DNA of 13,894 bases from an uncultured Oscillospiraceae bacterium (lineage in GTDB: Bacteria; Bacillota; Clostridia; Oscillospirales; Ruminococcaceae): NCBI GenBank assembly GCA_900552845.1, contig USBC01000034.1, positions 1 through 13,894 of the forward strand. The letters are read 5' to 3'. The notes below the pieces were generated by a model, which was given only the letters and a program-made list of their open reading frames with translations, did no database searches and was not told the DNA's origin. The translations under genes and the position numbers were made by a program. Positions 5,741-13,765 of this stretch are shown piece by piece; position 1 is the stretch's first letter; each line of letters opens with the position of its first letter.

Positions 5741-7552
5741 ATGGACATTTTTGCGCTTCTGCGACTGGTGTTGGGTCTGGCATTTTTCTTGTTTGGTATG
5801 AATGTAATGTCCAGCAATCTGGAAAAGATGGCAGGAGGTAAGCTGGAGCAGCTTTTGAAGACCATGACGGCAAGTCCGTGGGTCAGCCTTTTGCTGGGCG
5901 CAGCCATCACCATCGCCGTGCAGTCCTCCTCGGCAGTCACAGTAATGCTGGTGGGCTTGGTCAACTCCGGCATCATGAAATTCGGTCAGACGCTATATGT
6001 GATTTTCGGCGCTAACATTGGTACCACTTTGACGGCGTGGATCCTTTCTCTTTCGGGAATTCAGAGCGGGAATGTCTGGCTGAAGATGCTGAAGCCCGAA
6101 AATTTCTCCCCCATTCTTGCCATCATCGGTGTTGTGATGATGATGGTAAGCAACAGTGATAAGAAAAAGAGCATCGGCACCGTACTGGTGGGCTTTACAA
6201 TATTGATGTACGGTATGGTGGTGATGAGCGATGCAGTAAGCCCATTGGCGGAGATGCCGGAATTCTCAGCTATTCTGGCAGGGCTGCGCAACCCGCTTTT
6301 GGGTTTGGTGGTTGCAACGCTGTTTACCGCAGTTATTCAAAGCTCGGCGGCTTCGGTGGGTATTTTGCAGGCGCTGGCATTGACCGGCAGCCTGACCTAT
6401 GAGATGGTCATTCCCATGGTGATGGGACTGAATATCGGCACCTGCGCAACTTCGCTTATCTCCAGCATCGGTACCAGCTATAAGGCAAAGCGGGTTGCGG
6501 TTATACACTTTTCCATCAAGGTTATCGGTACGGTTATCTGTATGCCGCTGTACCTGCTGATGACCTCCATATTCCGTCCGGCTTTTGTTCAAAGCGCAGT
6601 GACACCGTGGAACATAGCCATGGTGCATACCATCTATAACCTTGCCATTACTGCAATTCTGATGCCGTTTACCAAATATTTGGTGAAACTGGGCAAGTGG
6701 CTGGTAAAGGCAAAGGACGAGACTGCCCCCAAGGAAGCAATGCGGTATGCGCCCGATTTGTTGCTGCTGCGTTCCCCCTCGGTAGCGCTGCAGGAGTGCG
6801 ACCATTACACCTTCCGCATGGCGGCGACCGCACGGGATTCGCTGGAGCGTGCGATCACCCTGGTGGGCGCCTATAATGCGCAGGAAGCTGAAGTGGTATT
6901 GCAGCAGGAGGACACGCTGGACCTGTATGAGGACCGGCTGGACGCTTATTTGGTGTATCTTTCTGCACAGGCGCTTTCCCAGCAGGACAGCCGCCGCGTG
7001 GGTAAGATGCAGCATGCCATCGGGGATTTTGAGCGACTGGGTGACCATGCCGTAAACCTTGTAAAGGCTGGAAAGGAGCTGGAAATCAAATCGCTGTTCT
7101 TCTCTGAAGAGGCAAGACGGGAGCTGGGGGTTCTGTCTTCCGCTGTACGGGAAATTCTGCAGTTGACTACCGATTGCTATATCAATACGGATCATGAAAT
7201 GGCACACCGGGTAGAACCGTTGGAGCAGGTGATTGACAGACTGACCAAGGAGATCAAGGAACACCATTTGGCGCGTTTGCAGGCAGGGCGCTGTTCCATC
7301 GAATTGGGGTTTATTCTGAGCGATCTTCTGACCGACTACGAGCGTATCTCCGACCATTGCTCCAATATTGCCGTGGCGGTCATAGAGCTGCAGCACGATG
7401 CGTTGGATTCCCACCGCTATCTGAATGAAATGAAGCGCGACAGCGAGGTATTCCGCCAGATGTATGTGGAATTTCGCGAGAAATATATTCTGCCGGAGTC
7501 TGCCTATATCCAAAAGCAGGAAGAAGAATACAGGGACTCCGCAAATCAATAA
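5741..7552 (+). CDS. Na/Pi cotransporter family protein with C-terminal PhoU domain
   Basis: A 603-aa membrane protein of the SLC34-like Na+/phosphate symporter family (NptA/YjbB type). The membrane half (about 1-330) contains the family's two inverted repeats. Repeat 1 has QSSSA (61-65) and GANIGTT (90-96); repeat 2 has QSSAAS (200-205) and GLNIGTC (229-235). These QSS motifs line the Na+/Pi site in the family. Residues about 350-560 form two three-helix PhoU-like bundles, with the paired signatures FERLGDHAVNLVK and YERISDHCSNIAV, as in PhoU proteins that bind metals through E/D-rich helices. Full length for the family. The start follows AAGGAG (5727-5732) by 8 nt. It has its own promoter carrying the TACAATAAATTTGTA element, and a strong terminator follows. 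Whether it imports or exports phosphate is unknown; no pst or pho genes are in view. Confidence 0.93.
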   Translation: MDIFALLRLVLGLAFFLFGMNVMSSNLEKMAGGKLEQLLKTMTASPWVSLLLGAAITIAVQSSSAVTVMLVGLVNSGIMKFGQTLYVIFGANIGTTLTAWILSLSGIQSGNVWLKMLKPENFSPILAIIGVVMMMVSNSDKKKSIGTVLVGFTILMYGMVVMSDAVSPLAEMPEFSAILAGLRNPLLGLVVATLFTAVIQSSAASVGILQALALTGSLTYEMVIPMVMGLNIGTCATSLISSIGTSYKAKRVAVIHFSIKVIGTVICMPLYLLMTSIFRPAFVQSAVTPWNIAMVHTIYNLAITAILMPFTKYLVKLGKWLVKAKDETAPKEAMRYAPDLLLLRSPSVALQECDHYTFRMAATARDSLERAITLVGAYNAQEAEVVLQQEDTLDLYEDRLDAYLVYLSAQALSQQDSRRVGKMQHAIGDFERLGDHAVNLVKAGKELEIKSLFFSEEARRELGVLSSAVREILQLTTDCYINTDHEMAHRVEPLEQVIDRLTKEIKEHHLARLQAGRCSIELGFILSDLLTDYERISDHCSNIAVAVIELQHDALDSHRYLNEMKRDSEVFRQMYVEFREKYILPESAYIQKQEEEYRDSANQ

Positions 7553-7572
7553 GCATAGAAAAAAGGGAAAGG

Positions 7573-7617
7573 AAGCGTCCTGCTTTTCGTAAACACACGA
7601 AGAGCAGGCGCTTTTTT
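7573..7617 (+). terminator. Rho-independent terminator after the Na/Pi cotransporter gene
   Basis: AAGCGTCCTGCTTTTCGT (7573-7590) pairs with ACGAAGAGCAGGCGCTT (7597-7613) with one bulged T and one mismatch, followed by a run of T to 7617. It separates this gene from the GntR gene. Confidence 0.85.
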
Positions 7618-7647
7618 GTCAAAAAAGAATAAATTATTGTTCAAAAC

Positions 7648-7676
7648 TTGACAAAGTGAGCAGGGAAAGATACAAT
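7648..7676 (+). promoter_or_regulatory. Promoter of the GntR-family regulator gene
   Basis: A consensus -35 TTGACA (7648-7653), 17 nt, TACAAT (7671-7676). Start of transcription is expected near 7683, inside the palindromic 15-mer. Confidence 0.75.
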
Positions 7677-7685
7677 AAATTTGTA
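7671..7685. promoter_or_regulatory. Putative operator, copy 2 (TACAATAAATTTGTA)
   Basis: Exact copy of the palindrome at 5679-5693, again starting at the first base of the -10 and reaching past the transcription start. It fits autoregulation by the GntR protein encoded just downstream, but no binding evidence is available. Confidence 0.45.
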
Positions 7686-7712
7686 CAGTCATTTTGACAA
7701 TAAACATGACAA

Positions 7713-7719
7713 AAGAAGG
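7713..7719 (+). promoter_or_regulatory. Ribosome site that decides the GntR start
   Basis: AAGAAGG ends 7 nt before the ATG at 7727. It lies inside or beyond the other in-frame candidates (TTG 7694, ATG 7706, ATG 7721), so 7727 is preferred. Confidence 0.6.
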
Positions 7720-7726
7720 TATGGTT

Positions 7727-8452
7727 ATGCAAAAGATACCTGGTGTGTCGCTATATCATCAAATCAAACAGGACTTAAGGACAAAGATAGAACCGTTAGA
7801 CCCCGGCACGAAAATAGAGACGGAACAGCAGCTTTCCGAATTTTATGGGGTGAGCCGCGGTACCATACGTCAGGCGATCAGCGATTTGGTAGGGGAGGGA
7901 CTGCTGCAAAAGGTGCAGGGCAGCGGGACATTCCGCAGCAGCAATGACGGTGTGCATATTTCCTACTTTTTGAACCGCACCTTTACGCAGCAGTTGGTGG
8001 AGCGGGGGCAGACCCCCGGTATTGCTGATATCCGGCTGGAAATTGTGCCGGTGACCGCAGATATAGCGCAGTATTTGAAAATAGCAGCAGGAACGGAGGT
8101 TTACCGCCTTTCCCGCGTACGGCTTGCAAATGGGATTCCTTTTGGTGTGGGCACGGCATATATCCGCAAAGATGTGGTACCGCAGCTAAAGGCAGAGGAT
8201 TTGGAAATGTCTTTGGTGGACATGATGGAGACAAAGTACGGATTTTCCTTTACCAACCGGCACGGCTACTGCTATGCGGTTCCTGCCTCTGCGGAGCTCG
8301 CAGCGGCACTTTCTGTGCGCACTAACTCTCCGGTTTTGAAAATCGACTATATTTTCTGTGACCGGAATGGTATGCCGCTGATGGTGGATATGATGCAGCT
8401 AAGCGGCAGCTTCCGACTGGCGCTAGATGCTGCTGAGAACATCACTGGTTAA
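7727..8452 (+). CDS. GntR-family (HutC/UTRA subfamily) transcriptional regulator
   Basis: A 241-aa one-component regulator. The N-terminal winged helix spans about residues 5-72, with VSLYHQIKQDLR (7-18), the recognition region FYGVSRGTIRQAISDL (39-54) and the wing VQGSGTF (63-69). These are canonical GntR features. Residues about 80-235 match the UTRA effector domain of the HutC group (EVYRLSRVRLANGIPFGVGTAY..., and the final IDYIFCDRNGMPLMVD). UTRA domains commonly bind phosphosugars or similar small ligands. The start at 7727 gives the usual short lead-in before the wHTH. It has its own strong promoter with a palindrome over the start site. It is convergent with the PsuG/ABC operon and shares its terminator, making that operon a plausible target. 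Ligand unknown. Confidence 0.92.
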   Translation: MQKIPGVSLYHQIKQDLRTKIEPLDPGTKIETEQQLSEFYGVSRGTIRQAISDLVGEGLLQKVQGSGTFRSSNDGVHISYFLNRTFTQQLVERGQTPGIADIRLEIVPVTADIAQYLKIAAGTEVYRLSRVRLANGIPFGVGTAYIRKDVVPQLKAEDLEMSLVDMMETKYGFSFTNRHGYCYAVPASAELAAALSVRTNSPVLKIDYIFCDRNGMPLMVDMMQLSGSFRLALDAAENITG

Positions 8453-8460
8453 TAGAATAT

Positions 8461-8502
8461 CATATCAAAAAAGACCGCATCAAGGCGGTCTTTTTTGATA
8501 TG
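8461..8502. terminator. Perfect bidirectional terminator between GntR and the SIS gene
   Basis: CATATCAAAAAAGACCGC (8461-8478) pairs perfectly over 18 bp with 8485-8502 around the 6-nt loop ATCAAG. The stem contains A6/T6 tracts, giving a GC-rich core followed by T6 on either strand. It ends GntR on the plus strand and the five-gene operon on the minus strand. Confidence 0.93.
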
Positions 8503-8564
8503 GACCGACAAAAGTAATGAGAGCTGTTTTGCCGGATATAGAGGAGAAGATGAAATCGAAAGAA

Positions 8565-9197
8565 TTAAACCAGAGGCTTTTTACCCATACCGCTTTGTCC
8601 CAGCGAACCACCGGGGTGACAGCGCAGATATTGCTCCGGAGTTTGCCCAACATGGCTTTGCAGAAGAACGCTGAGCGCCATAAGGACATAAAGCTGGGCG
8701 ATGATTGACATACGGGGGGCACGCCCCAAGGGCCCTCCTTCCTCCCGCACCAAGGCGGGAAGCGTCAATGATGCACCGTTCGCCAAAGGACTTTCGAAAC
8801 TACTGGTAACGGCAACGGTTTGACAGCCGATGGCATGAACCGCTGCTGCAGTACGAAGCAGCTCCTCTGTTTTTCCACTATTGGAGATTAAGACAACAAT
8901 ATCCTGCCGAAAAAGCTGTCCGCAGGAGCCGTGGGTAGCCTCGGTGCCATGCAAAACATAGCTGGGGGTGCCTGTTGAGGAAAACAGTGAAGCACAGTAG
9001 GCTGCTACATAGGAGGCCTTTCCAATGCCGGAAAAATGCAGCCTGCCGCCTTTTTGACGGGCAGTACTGATCAGTTCAGCTGCGCGTAAAAGAGCATCGA
9101 TGGGCAGATCAGTGTGGAATCGATGCCATTCCTCATCGGAGATTTTGCAAAAATGCTCCAGTGCAGGGAGATCATTGCTCCAACTGTTGTATTCCAT
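8565..9197 (-). CDS. SIS-domain phosphosugar isomerase-like protein (KpsF/GutQ-like, no CBS domains)
   Basis: A 210-aa cytosolic protein with one SIS (sugar isomerase) domain. Motifs in order are FSGIGKASYVA (55-65), STGTPSYVLHGTEATHG (74-90), ISNSGKTEE (104-112), GGPLGRAP (154-161) and LRCHPGGSLG (191-200). These correspond one-for-one with the arabinose-5-phosphate isomerases KpsF/GutQ/KdsD, including the HPGGxLG end. The paired CBS domains that follow in KdsD are absent, so it is a stand-alone SIS type. Those enzymes interconvert ribulose-5-P and arabinose-5-P; the true substrate here is not known. The ATG lies inside the end of the kinase gene (26-nt overlap in another frame), with GAAAGGG as ribosome site, so it is the last gene of the operon. 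A role in handling the pentose phosphate released by PsuG is possible but unproven. Confidence 0.88.
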   Translation of the reverse strand: MEYNSWSNDLPALEHFCKISDEEWHRFHTDLPIDALLRAAELISTARQKGGRLHFSGIGKASYVAAYCASLFSSTGTPSYVLHGTEATHGSCGQLFRQDIVVLISNSGKTEELLRTAAAVHAIGCQTVAVTSSFESPLANGASLTLPALVREEGGPLGRAPRMSIIAQLYVLMALSVLLQSHVGQTPEQYLRCHPGGSLGQSGMGKKPLV

Positions 9198-10146
9198 TTA
9201 TGACCCTTTCTGAGACCTCATCAAGCCTGCGCTCTGCTGCATCGGAAGGCAGACGCAGCGTATGAAGGACGCCCCAACCCTCCAAGACGAGGGAGGAGGT
9301 GACAGCGCCGCGGACGGCACAATCCAAGGGAGACAAACCGCTGAGATAGTGATAGAGGAAACTGCCACAGAATCCATCACCCGCACCGGTGAAATCAACA
9401 ATGTCCTCTTTGCGGGCAGCGGTAGGCACCAGATAGACCGATGGGTTCTCTGCGGTGGCAAGCAGTGCACCCTGTGCGCCCATCTTTACTGCAACAATGC
9501 GGGGCCCCATTGACAGCAGCTCGCGCATATAAGGAATATATCGTTCCGGGGACTGCCCATAGGGAATATCGAAGAATTTGACAAATTCATCTTCACTGGG
9601 CATAAGAATATGCGTACGACGCAGAACGGGCAGCCAACGGGAACGGTACTGCGGGAAAAACCAGTCATAGTGCGGGTCAATCTGCAGGATAGTATCCTGA
9701 GGAAGGGCGGTAAGCAGATCTTCCACGCTGGGGAGCGGCAGCGGCGCAATATGAAAACCTGTCGCCTGCCGTAGATAACGCGGAGGAATATGATCCGGTC
9801 GGGGAGCAGCTTCCTCGCGGGTGGAGCTGTTGTGGTGGGTGACCCACTGACGATAGCCATGATCCTCATACAGCAGCCACAACTTTAAGCCAACCTCATC
9901 GGTGCGGTGCGCCCCCTCCATATCAAGGGAAGGAAGCGATCGCATTTCTTCATAATATTGATCCGGAAAGCCTGCGGGCAGCTTGGTGACAACACCGATT
10001 TCGTGACCGGTACCCCACAAAGCGGCACCTGCAGCGGAGTGAAGTCCGCCGCCGCCGGGTTGGCGAAAATAGGTTACGCCGGTTTCGCTGATCATAATAT
10101 CGTCCAGTGTGGTATGACCGATGCAGACAAGTTTAACCTGATCCAT
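9172..10146 (-). CDS. PfkB-family carbohydrate/nucleoside kinase (candidate pseudouridine kinase)
   Basis: A 324-aa ribokinase-like kinase. The N-terminal strand and substrate region are GHTTLDDI (10-17) and the Gly-rich QPGGGGLHSAAGAALWG (29-45). The ATP-side signature is KMGAQGALLA (221-230). The second PfkB signature DFTGAGDGFCGSF (251-263) holds the catalytic Asp257 and the anion hole. Its place directly after psuG (6-nt gap) suggests it phosphorylates pseudouridine to pseudouridine-5'-phosphate, the PsuG substrate, i.e. a PsuK role. The N-terminal half is divergent (unusual TTLDD, and an aromatic-rich PHYDWFFPQYRSRW at 158-171), so another C- or N-nucleoside or sugar is possible. Its 3' end overlaps the SIS start by 26 nt. 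Confidence 0.88.
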   Translation of the reverse strand: MDQVKLVCIGHTTLDDIMISETGVTYFRQPGGGGLHSAAGAALWGTGHEIGVVTKLPAGFPDQYYEEMRSLPSLDMEGAHRTDEVGLKLWLLYEDHGYRQWVTHHNSSTREEAAPRPDHIPPRYLRQATGFHIAPLPLPSVEDLLTALPQDTILQIDPHYDWFFPQYRSRWLPVLRRTHILMPSEDEFVKFFDIPYGQSPERYIPYMRELLSMGPRIVAVKMGAQGALLATAENPSVYLVPTAARKEDIVDFTGAGDGFCGSFLYHYLSGLSPLDCAVRGAVTSSLVLEGWGVLHTLRLPSDAAERRLDEVSERVINGIQQLEQ

Positions 10147-10152
10147 AGCGGG

Positions 10153-11079
10153 TTACGCCTTGAGGGCGATGGCAAGTTCAGAGGCAAGGCGCACATTGCT
10201 TTGCACCAGCTTGATATTTGCCTGCATGGATTCTCCACCGGAAAGCTCCTTGACTTTAGCAAGAATAAACGGAGTGCTGTCTTTGCCGTGGACGCCTGCC
10301 GCCTCCGCTTCGTGAACTGCGCGTTCAATAATAGGATTGATGGTATTCTCCGGTACCTCAAATTCCTTTTCGATGGGATTGCAGAGCATCATGCCGCTTT
10401 CAATTCCCAGTGCTTCCTGCGCACGGTAGATATCGACCATCTGCTGAACAGTATCAATACGGTAATCCACCCTATAAGGGCTAGTGGAGGAGTAGAATGC
10501 GGGGAGAATATCGGTTCTCCAGCCGAAAACACCTACCCCCTTGGTTTCCAGATATTCCAGTGTCTTAGGAAGATCGAGGATTGCCTTGGAGCCGGCGGAA
10601 ACAACGATGCAGCGGGTCTTGCCCAGTTCGTCCAAGTCGGCGGAGATATCAAAGGTCTCCGATGCGCCGCGGTGTACGCCGCCCAAACCGCCGGTACAGA
10701 AAATATCAATGCCGACCATGCGGGCAACCAGCACGACCAACGCACTGGTGGAGGCTCCGTTCAAACCCAGCCCCAGCATGGCTGCGAGATCACGACGGGA
10801 GGCTTTGGGGCATTCTTTACAGTGACTGCCCATATATTCGACCTGTTCATCGCTCATACCAACGATAATCTTGCCGTGGAGAATACCGATAGTTGCGGGA
10901 ACGACGCCCATGGAGCGGGCAATCTGCGCCAGGCTGTGTGCCATCTTTACATTTTCAGGGTAAGGGAATCCCTGCGCAACAATGGTGGTTTCCATGGCGA
11001 TGATGGGCTTGTTATGGTCAAGAGCATCTTGCACCTCAGGAGAGATCTCAATGTACTTTTTCAGTGCGGACATATCCAT
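10153..11079 (-). CDS. psuG: Pseudouridine-5'-phosphate glycosidase (PsuG, IndA-like)
   Basis: A 308-aa enzyme that splits the C-C bond of pseudouridine-5'-phosphate to uracil and ribose-5-phosphate in the cytosol. The residues reported for the E. coli enzyme (Glu31, Lys93, Asp149, Lys166, Asn289, recalled from the literature) appear here at a constant offset of one. They are E30 in AMETTIVAQGFPYP (28-41), K92 in CPKASRRDL, D148 in ISADLDEL after the FCTGGLGGVHRGAS block (127-140), K165 in SAGSKAILD (the Schiff-base lysine), and N288 in QANIKLV. Length is normal for the family. The start at 11079 is fixed by AAAAGGAG (11096-11089). It lies 20 nt after the permease gene and 6 nt before the kinase gene, which ties it to nucleoside uptake and phosphorylation. 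Confidence 0.96.
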   Translation of the reverse strand: MDMSALKKYIEISPEVQDALDHNKPIIAMETTIVAQGFPYPENVKMAHSLAQIARSMGVVPATIGILHGKIIVGMSDEQVEYMGSHCKECPKASRRDLAAMLGLGLNGASTSALVVLVARMVGIDIFCTGGLGGVHRGASETFDISADLDELGKTRCIVVSAGSKAILDLPKTLEYLETKGVGVFGWRTDILPAFYSSTSPYRVDYRIDTVQQMVDIYRAQEALGIESGMMLCNPIEKEFEVPENTINPIIERAVHEAEAAGVHGKDSTPFILAKVKELSGGESMQANIKLVQSNVRLASELAIALKA

Positions 11080-11099
11080 TTTCTTGTTCTCCTTTTCTT

Positions 11100-12200
11100 T
11101 TATATCAAGTCATTTGCGGGCTTTTTAATGCGCGTGGTGACTTTTTTCCATATTTTTTTTACTTTCTCGGCAATGCCGAAGTTTTTGACAGTGATAAGCA
11201 TGATGATAATACCCATCAGGATATCGGTCATGGATTTAGGAACTCCGCCGAACATTTCCACAGTGATGGAGCCGCTGTTCAATGCACCCATAAAGAGGGA
11301 AGCGAACGGTACCAACAGAGGGTTATTGTTGGCAAGCAGCGAGATAACAATGCCATCAAAACCGAATCCCTCCACAGAGCCGATGAGGAAGCGATGATAG
11401 ATTCCCAGCGTTTCCATGGCGCCGCCCAAGCCGGCCAGCATACCACACAGAAGGAAGGTAAGCAGCTTGCCGCTGCTGACATTCAAGCCGGAGAAGCGGG
11501 AGAACCGTTCATTCATACCAATGATGCGTGTTTCATAGCCCTTTAGCGTATAGCGGCAGAACAGGGCGATGGCAACACAGGCGACCAACCCGATAATGAG
11601 AGATGTGGTGACCTGTGAATTGGGTATGATGCGGGTAAGATGTGCATTCTGCGAGATATAGGCGGTGGAACCAGCCGAGGCAAGGCTGCCTCCCTCATTA
11701 AAAGGATAGCGTGTGAGATATTCGGTGAAAAGGCTGGCGATGTAATTAAGCATGAGGGTGACAACGATAATGTTGACATTAAAGCGGATCATGATAAGGC
11801 CGGCGATGAGCGACCACAAAGCACCTGCTGCCATGGCGGCAAGACAGCACAGCGGAATGAGAAGCCAGCCGGGGAGGTGTGGGAAGGTGAACCCTACCCA
11901 CGCCGAGGCGAAGGCACCGATAAGCAGTTGTCCTTCGGCACCGCAGTTGAATACGCCTGCCCGCGAGGAAACAAGAAATGCCAGTGCAGTAAACATGAGC
12001 GGAATAGACCAGCGGATAGAGCGGGCAATGTTATAGGAATCAGAGAAGATCCCTTTCCACAGGGAACTGTAAACTGCCCCAACGGATTTGCCGGTTGCGA
12101 CCAAAATAATGGCATTGAGTAAAAATGCCGCCAAAATAATAAGCAGGACGCGGGCAAGACCGCCGGCTTTTTTTCCAAGCTGGCTTTTGGTCAGTTTCAT
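11100..12200 (-). CDS. Nucleoside/simple-sugar ABC transporter permease (NupP/YufP type)
   Basis: A 366-aa inner-membrane permease of the branched-chain/ribose-like class (BPD_transp_2), with about 8-10 hydrophobic helices. Family markers are the SSRAGVFNCGAEGQLLIGAF stretch (78-97), which is typical of BMP-dependent nucleoside permeases, and GMNERFSRFSGL with LCGMLAGLGGAMETLG in the second half. It partners the ATPase at 12197-13717, overlapping it by ATGA, with AAAGGAGG as ribosome site inside the ATPase gene. Together with a lipoprotein binding protein (expected beyond the right edge) it would import nucleosides, here plausibly pseudouridine. Known systems of this class use two different permeases (YufP and YufQ); the second is not found between this gene and psuG. 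Confidence 0.93.
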   Translation of the reverse strand: MKLTKSQLGKKAGGLARVLLIILAAFLLNAIILVATGKSVGAVYSSLWKGIFSDSYNIARSIRWSIPLMFTALAFLVSSRAGVFNCGAEGQLLIGAFASAWVGFTFPHLPGWLLIPLCCLAAMAAGALWSLIAGLIMIRFNVNIIVVTLMLNYIASLFTEYLTRYPFNEGGSLASAGSTAYISQNAHLTRIIPNSQVTTSLIIGLVACVAIALFCRYTLKGYETRIIGMNERFSRFSGLNVSSGKLLTFLLCGMLAGLGGAMETLGIYHRFLIGSVEGFGFDGIVISLLANNNPLLVPFASLFMGALNSGSITVEMFGGVPKSMTDILMGIIIMLITVKNFGIAEKVKKIWKKVTTRIKKPANDLI

Positions 12201-13717
12201 ACAGCTTCCTCCTTTTCTTTGCCGAACATCAGCCGGCCAATCTTTTTTTCATCGGCTTCGGCACCGGTCATTTCTCCGGTTTTTTCACCCTCAAACATGA
12301 CTAAAATGCGGTCGCTGAGCTTCATAACCTCGTCCAGATCAGCGGAGATAAGAAGTACGGCATTCCCCTCATCTCTGGTATTTAACAGCATAGAGTGAAT
12401 ATACTCGCTGGCACCGATATCTACGCCTCTGGTGGGCTGGCAGGCAATAACAAGCTGAGGAGAAACAGAAAGTTCCCGTGCTACAATTACCTTTTGCATA
12501 TTGCCGCCGGAAAGATTCTGGCAAAGCTCGTCAGCGCCGGAGGCCTTGACCTTGTACTGTCCGATCAGATCTTCGGCAAGTGCCTTTGCCTTATCCCAGC
12601 GAATGATCCCGCGGCGCAGAATCGGTTCCTGATCGCGGCGGTTGATCATGATATTATCAGTAATAGAGCAGCCCAACGCCAATCCCTCGGTCATTCGCTC
12701 CTGAGGGATAAACGCCAGCCCTTTTTCAATGCGGGCATTAACCGATGCCTTTGTTACATCGGTGCCGCAGATTTCCACGCTGCCCTGCATAGCACGGCGG
12801 ATACCGAGAATACACTCGGAAAGTTCGGTCTGACCATTGCCCTCCACGCCGGCAATGCCGAGGATCTCACCGCGGCGCAATTCGAAAGAAAGCCCATTGA
12901 CCTCGGCTTTGTTTCGGTCGCCGATTACGGTAAGGTCTTTCACCTTGAGGACAGGCTCGCCCAGCGCAATCTGCTCACGCTCCATGCCTGCAAGCTGGCG
13001 CCCGATCATCATTTGCGCCAGTTCCTCCGGTGTAACATCGTTCTTATTGACCGTTCCCACTGTTTTGCCGGCACGCAGCACAGTGATGCGGTCGGAGATC
13101 GCCATGACCTCCTTTAGTTTATGTGAAATAAAGATCACGGTGTGCCCGCGTTCTTTCAGTTTGCGAATGGAGACGAATAATTCCTCGGTTTCCTGAGGGG
13201 TGAGTACGGCGGTAGGTTCGTCCAAAATAATAAGCTTGGCGCCGCGGTAAAGTGTTTTGACGATTTCCACACGCTGCATCATGCCTACGGAGAGATCCCG
13301 TACAACAGCGTCCAACGGGACATCAAAATCCATATCCGCAAGAGTTTCCTCCAACCGTTTTTGCAGCTTGCGCTTATCCCAAATGGGACTTTTGGAGGGC
13401 TTGCAGCCCAAAACGATATTCTCCCCGACGGTGAGGGAAGGAGATAGCATAAAATGCTGGTGAACCATACCGATTCCCAAAGCCATGGTCTCACGGGGGG
13501 AGGTGAGGTGCAGTGACTCACCCCGATAGAGGATCTCGCCATCGTCCATGCGGTGCATACCGTACAGACAGTTCATAAGCGTTGACTTACCGGCGCCGTT
13601 TTCACCAATCAGGGCATGGACTTCACCTTTTTTTACCCCGAAGCTGATGTGGTCATTGGCCAGCATGGTCCCAAATTTCTTTGTCACATTTCGGAATTCC
13701 AATTCGTATTCCTGCAT
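12197..13717 (-). CDS. Nucleoside/simple-sugar ABC transporter ATP-binding protein (NupO/YufO type)
   Basis: A 506-aa protein with two tandem ATPase domains, as in YufO and RbsA. NBD1 is complete: Walker A GENGAGKST (38-46), signature LSVGMMQ (142-148), Walker B LIILDEPT (162-169) and switch His199. NBD2 is degenerate at catalytic positions: GVEGNGQTE with Q296 in place of the P-loop Lys, and LVIACQPTRGVD with C426-Q427 in place of Asp-Glu. Its signature LSGGNMQ (402-408) is intact. This one-sided degeneracy is usual for the family. The start at 13717 (MQEYELEFRN) is chosen by AGGGAGA at 13729-13723, 5 nt upstream, and by homology. The frame remains open to 13810, but that adds only a poly-Gly/Pro tail encoded by the suspect G/C runs. 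First visible gene of the operon. Confidence 0.94.
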   Translation of the reverse strand: MQEYELEFRNVTKKFGTMLANDHISFGVKKGEVHALIGENGAGKSTLMNCLYGMHRMDDGEILYRGESLHLTSPRETMALGIGMVHQHFMLSPSLTVGENIVLGCKPSKSPIWDKRKLQKRLEETLADMDFDVPLDAVVRDLSVGMMQRVEIVKTLYRGAKLIILDEPTAVLTPQETEELFVSIRKLKERGHTVIFISHKLKEVMAISDRITVLRAGKTVGTVNKNDVTPEELAQMMIGRQLAGMEREQIALGEPVLKVKDLTVIGDRNKAEVNGLSFELRRGEILGIAGVEGNGQTELSECILGIRRAMQGSVEICGTDVTKASVNARIEKGLAFIPQERMTEGLALGCSITDNIMINRRDQEPILRRGIIRWDKAKALAEDLIGQYKVKASGADELCQNLSGGNMQKVIVARELSVSPQLVIACQPTRGVDIGASEYIHSMLLNTRDEGNAVLLISADLDEVMKLSDRILVMFEGEKTGEMTGAEADEKKIGRLMFGKEKEEAV

Positions 13718-13765
13718 AGTGGTCTCCCTGTTCAATAGACTTAAATGGCGATTATGTATTCCAAT

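Noticed and set aside
6266..7549. A long minus-strand open frame of about 427 codons
   Set aside because: It is antisense to the Na/Pi cotransporter, whose QSS and PhoU motifs are unmistakable.
9907..11397. A long plus-strand open frame of about 496 codons
   Set aside because: It runs antisense across three real operon genes (permease, psuG, kinase) and has no recognisable domains.
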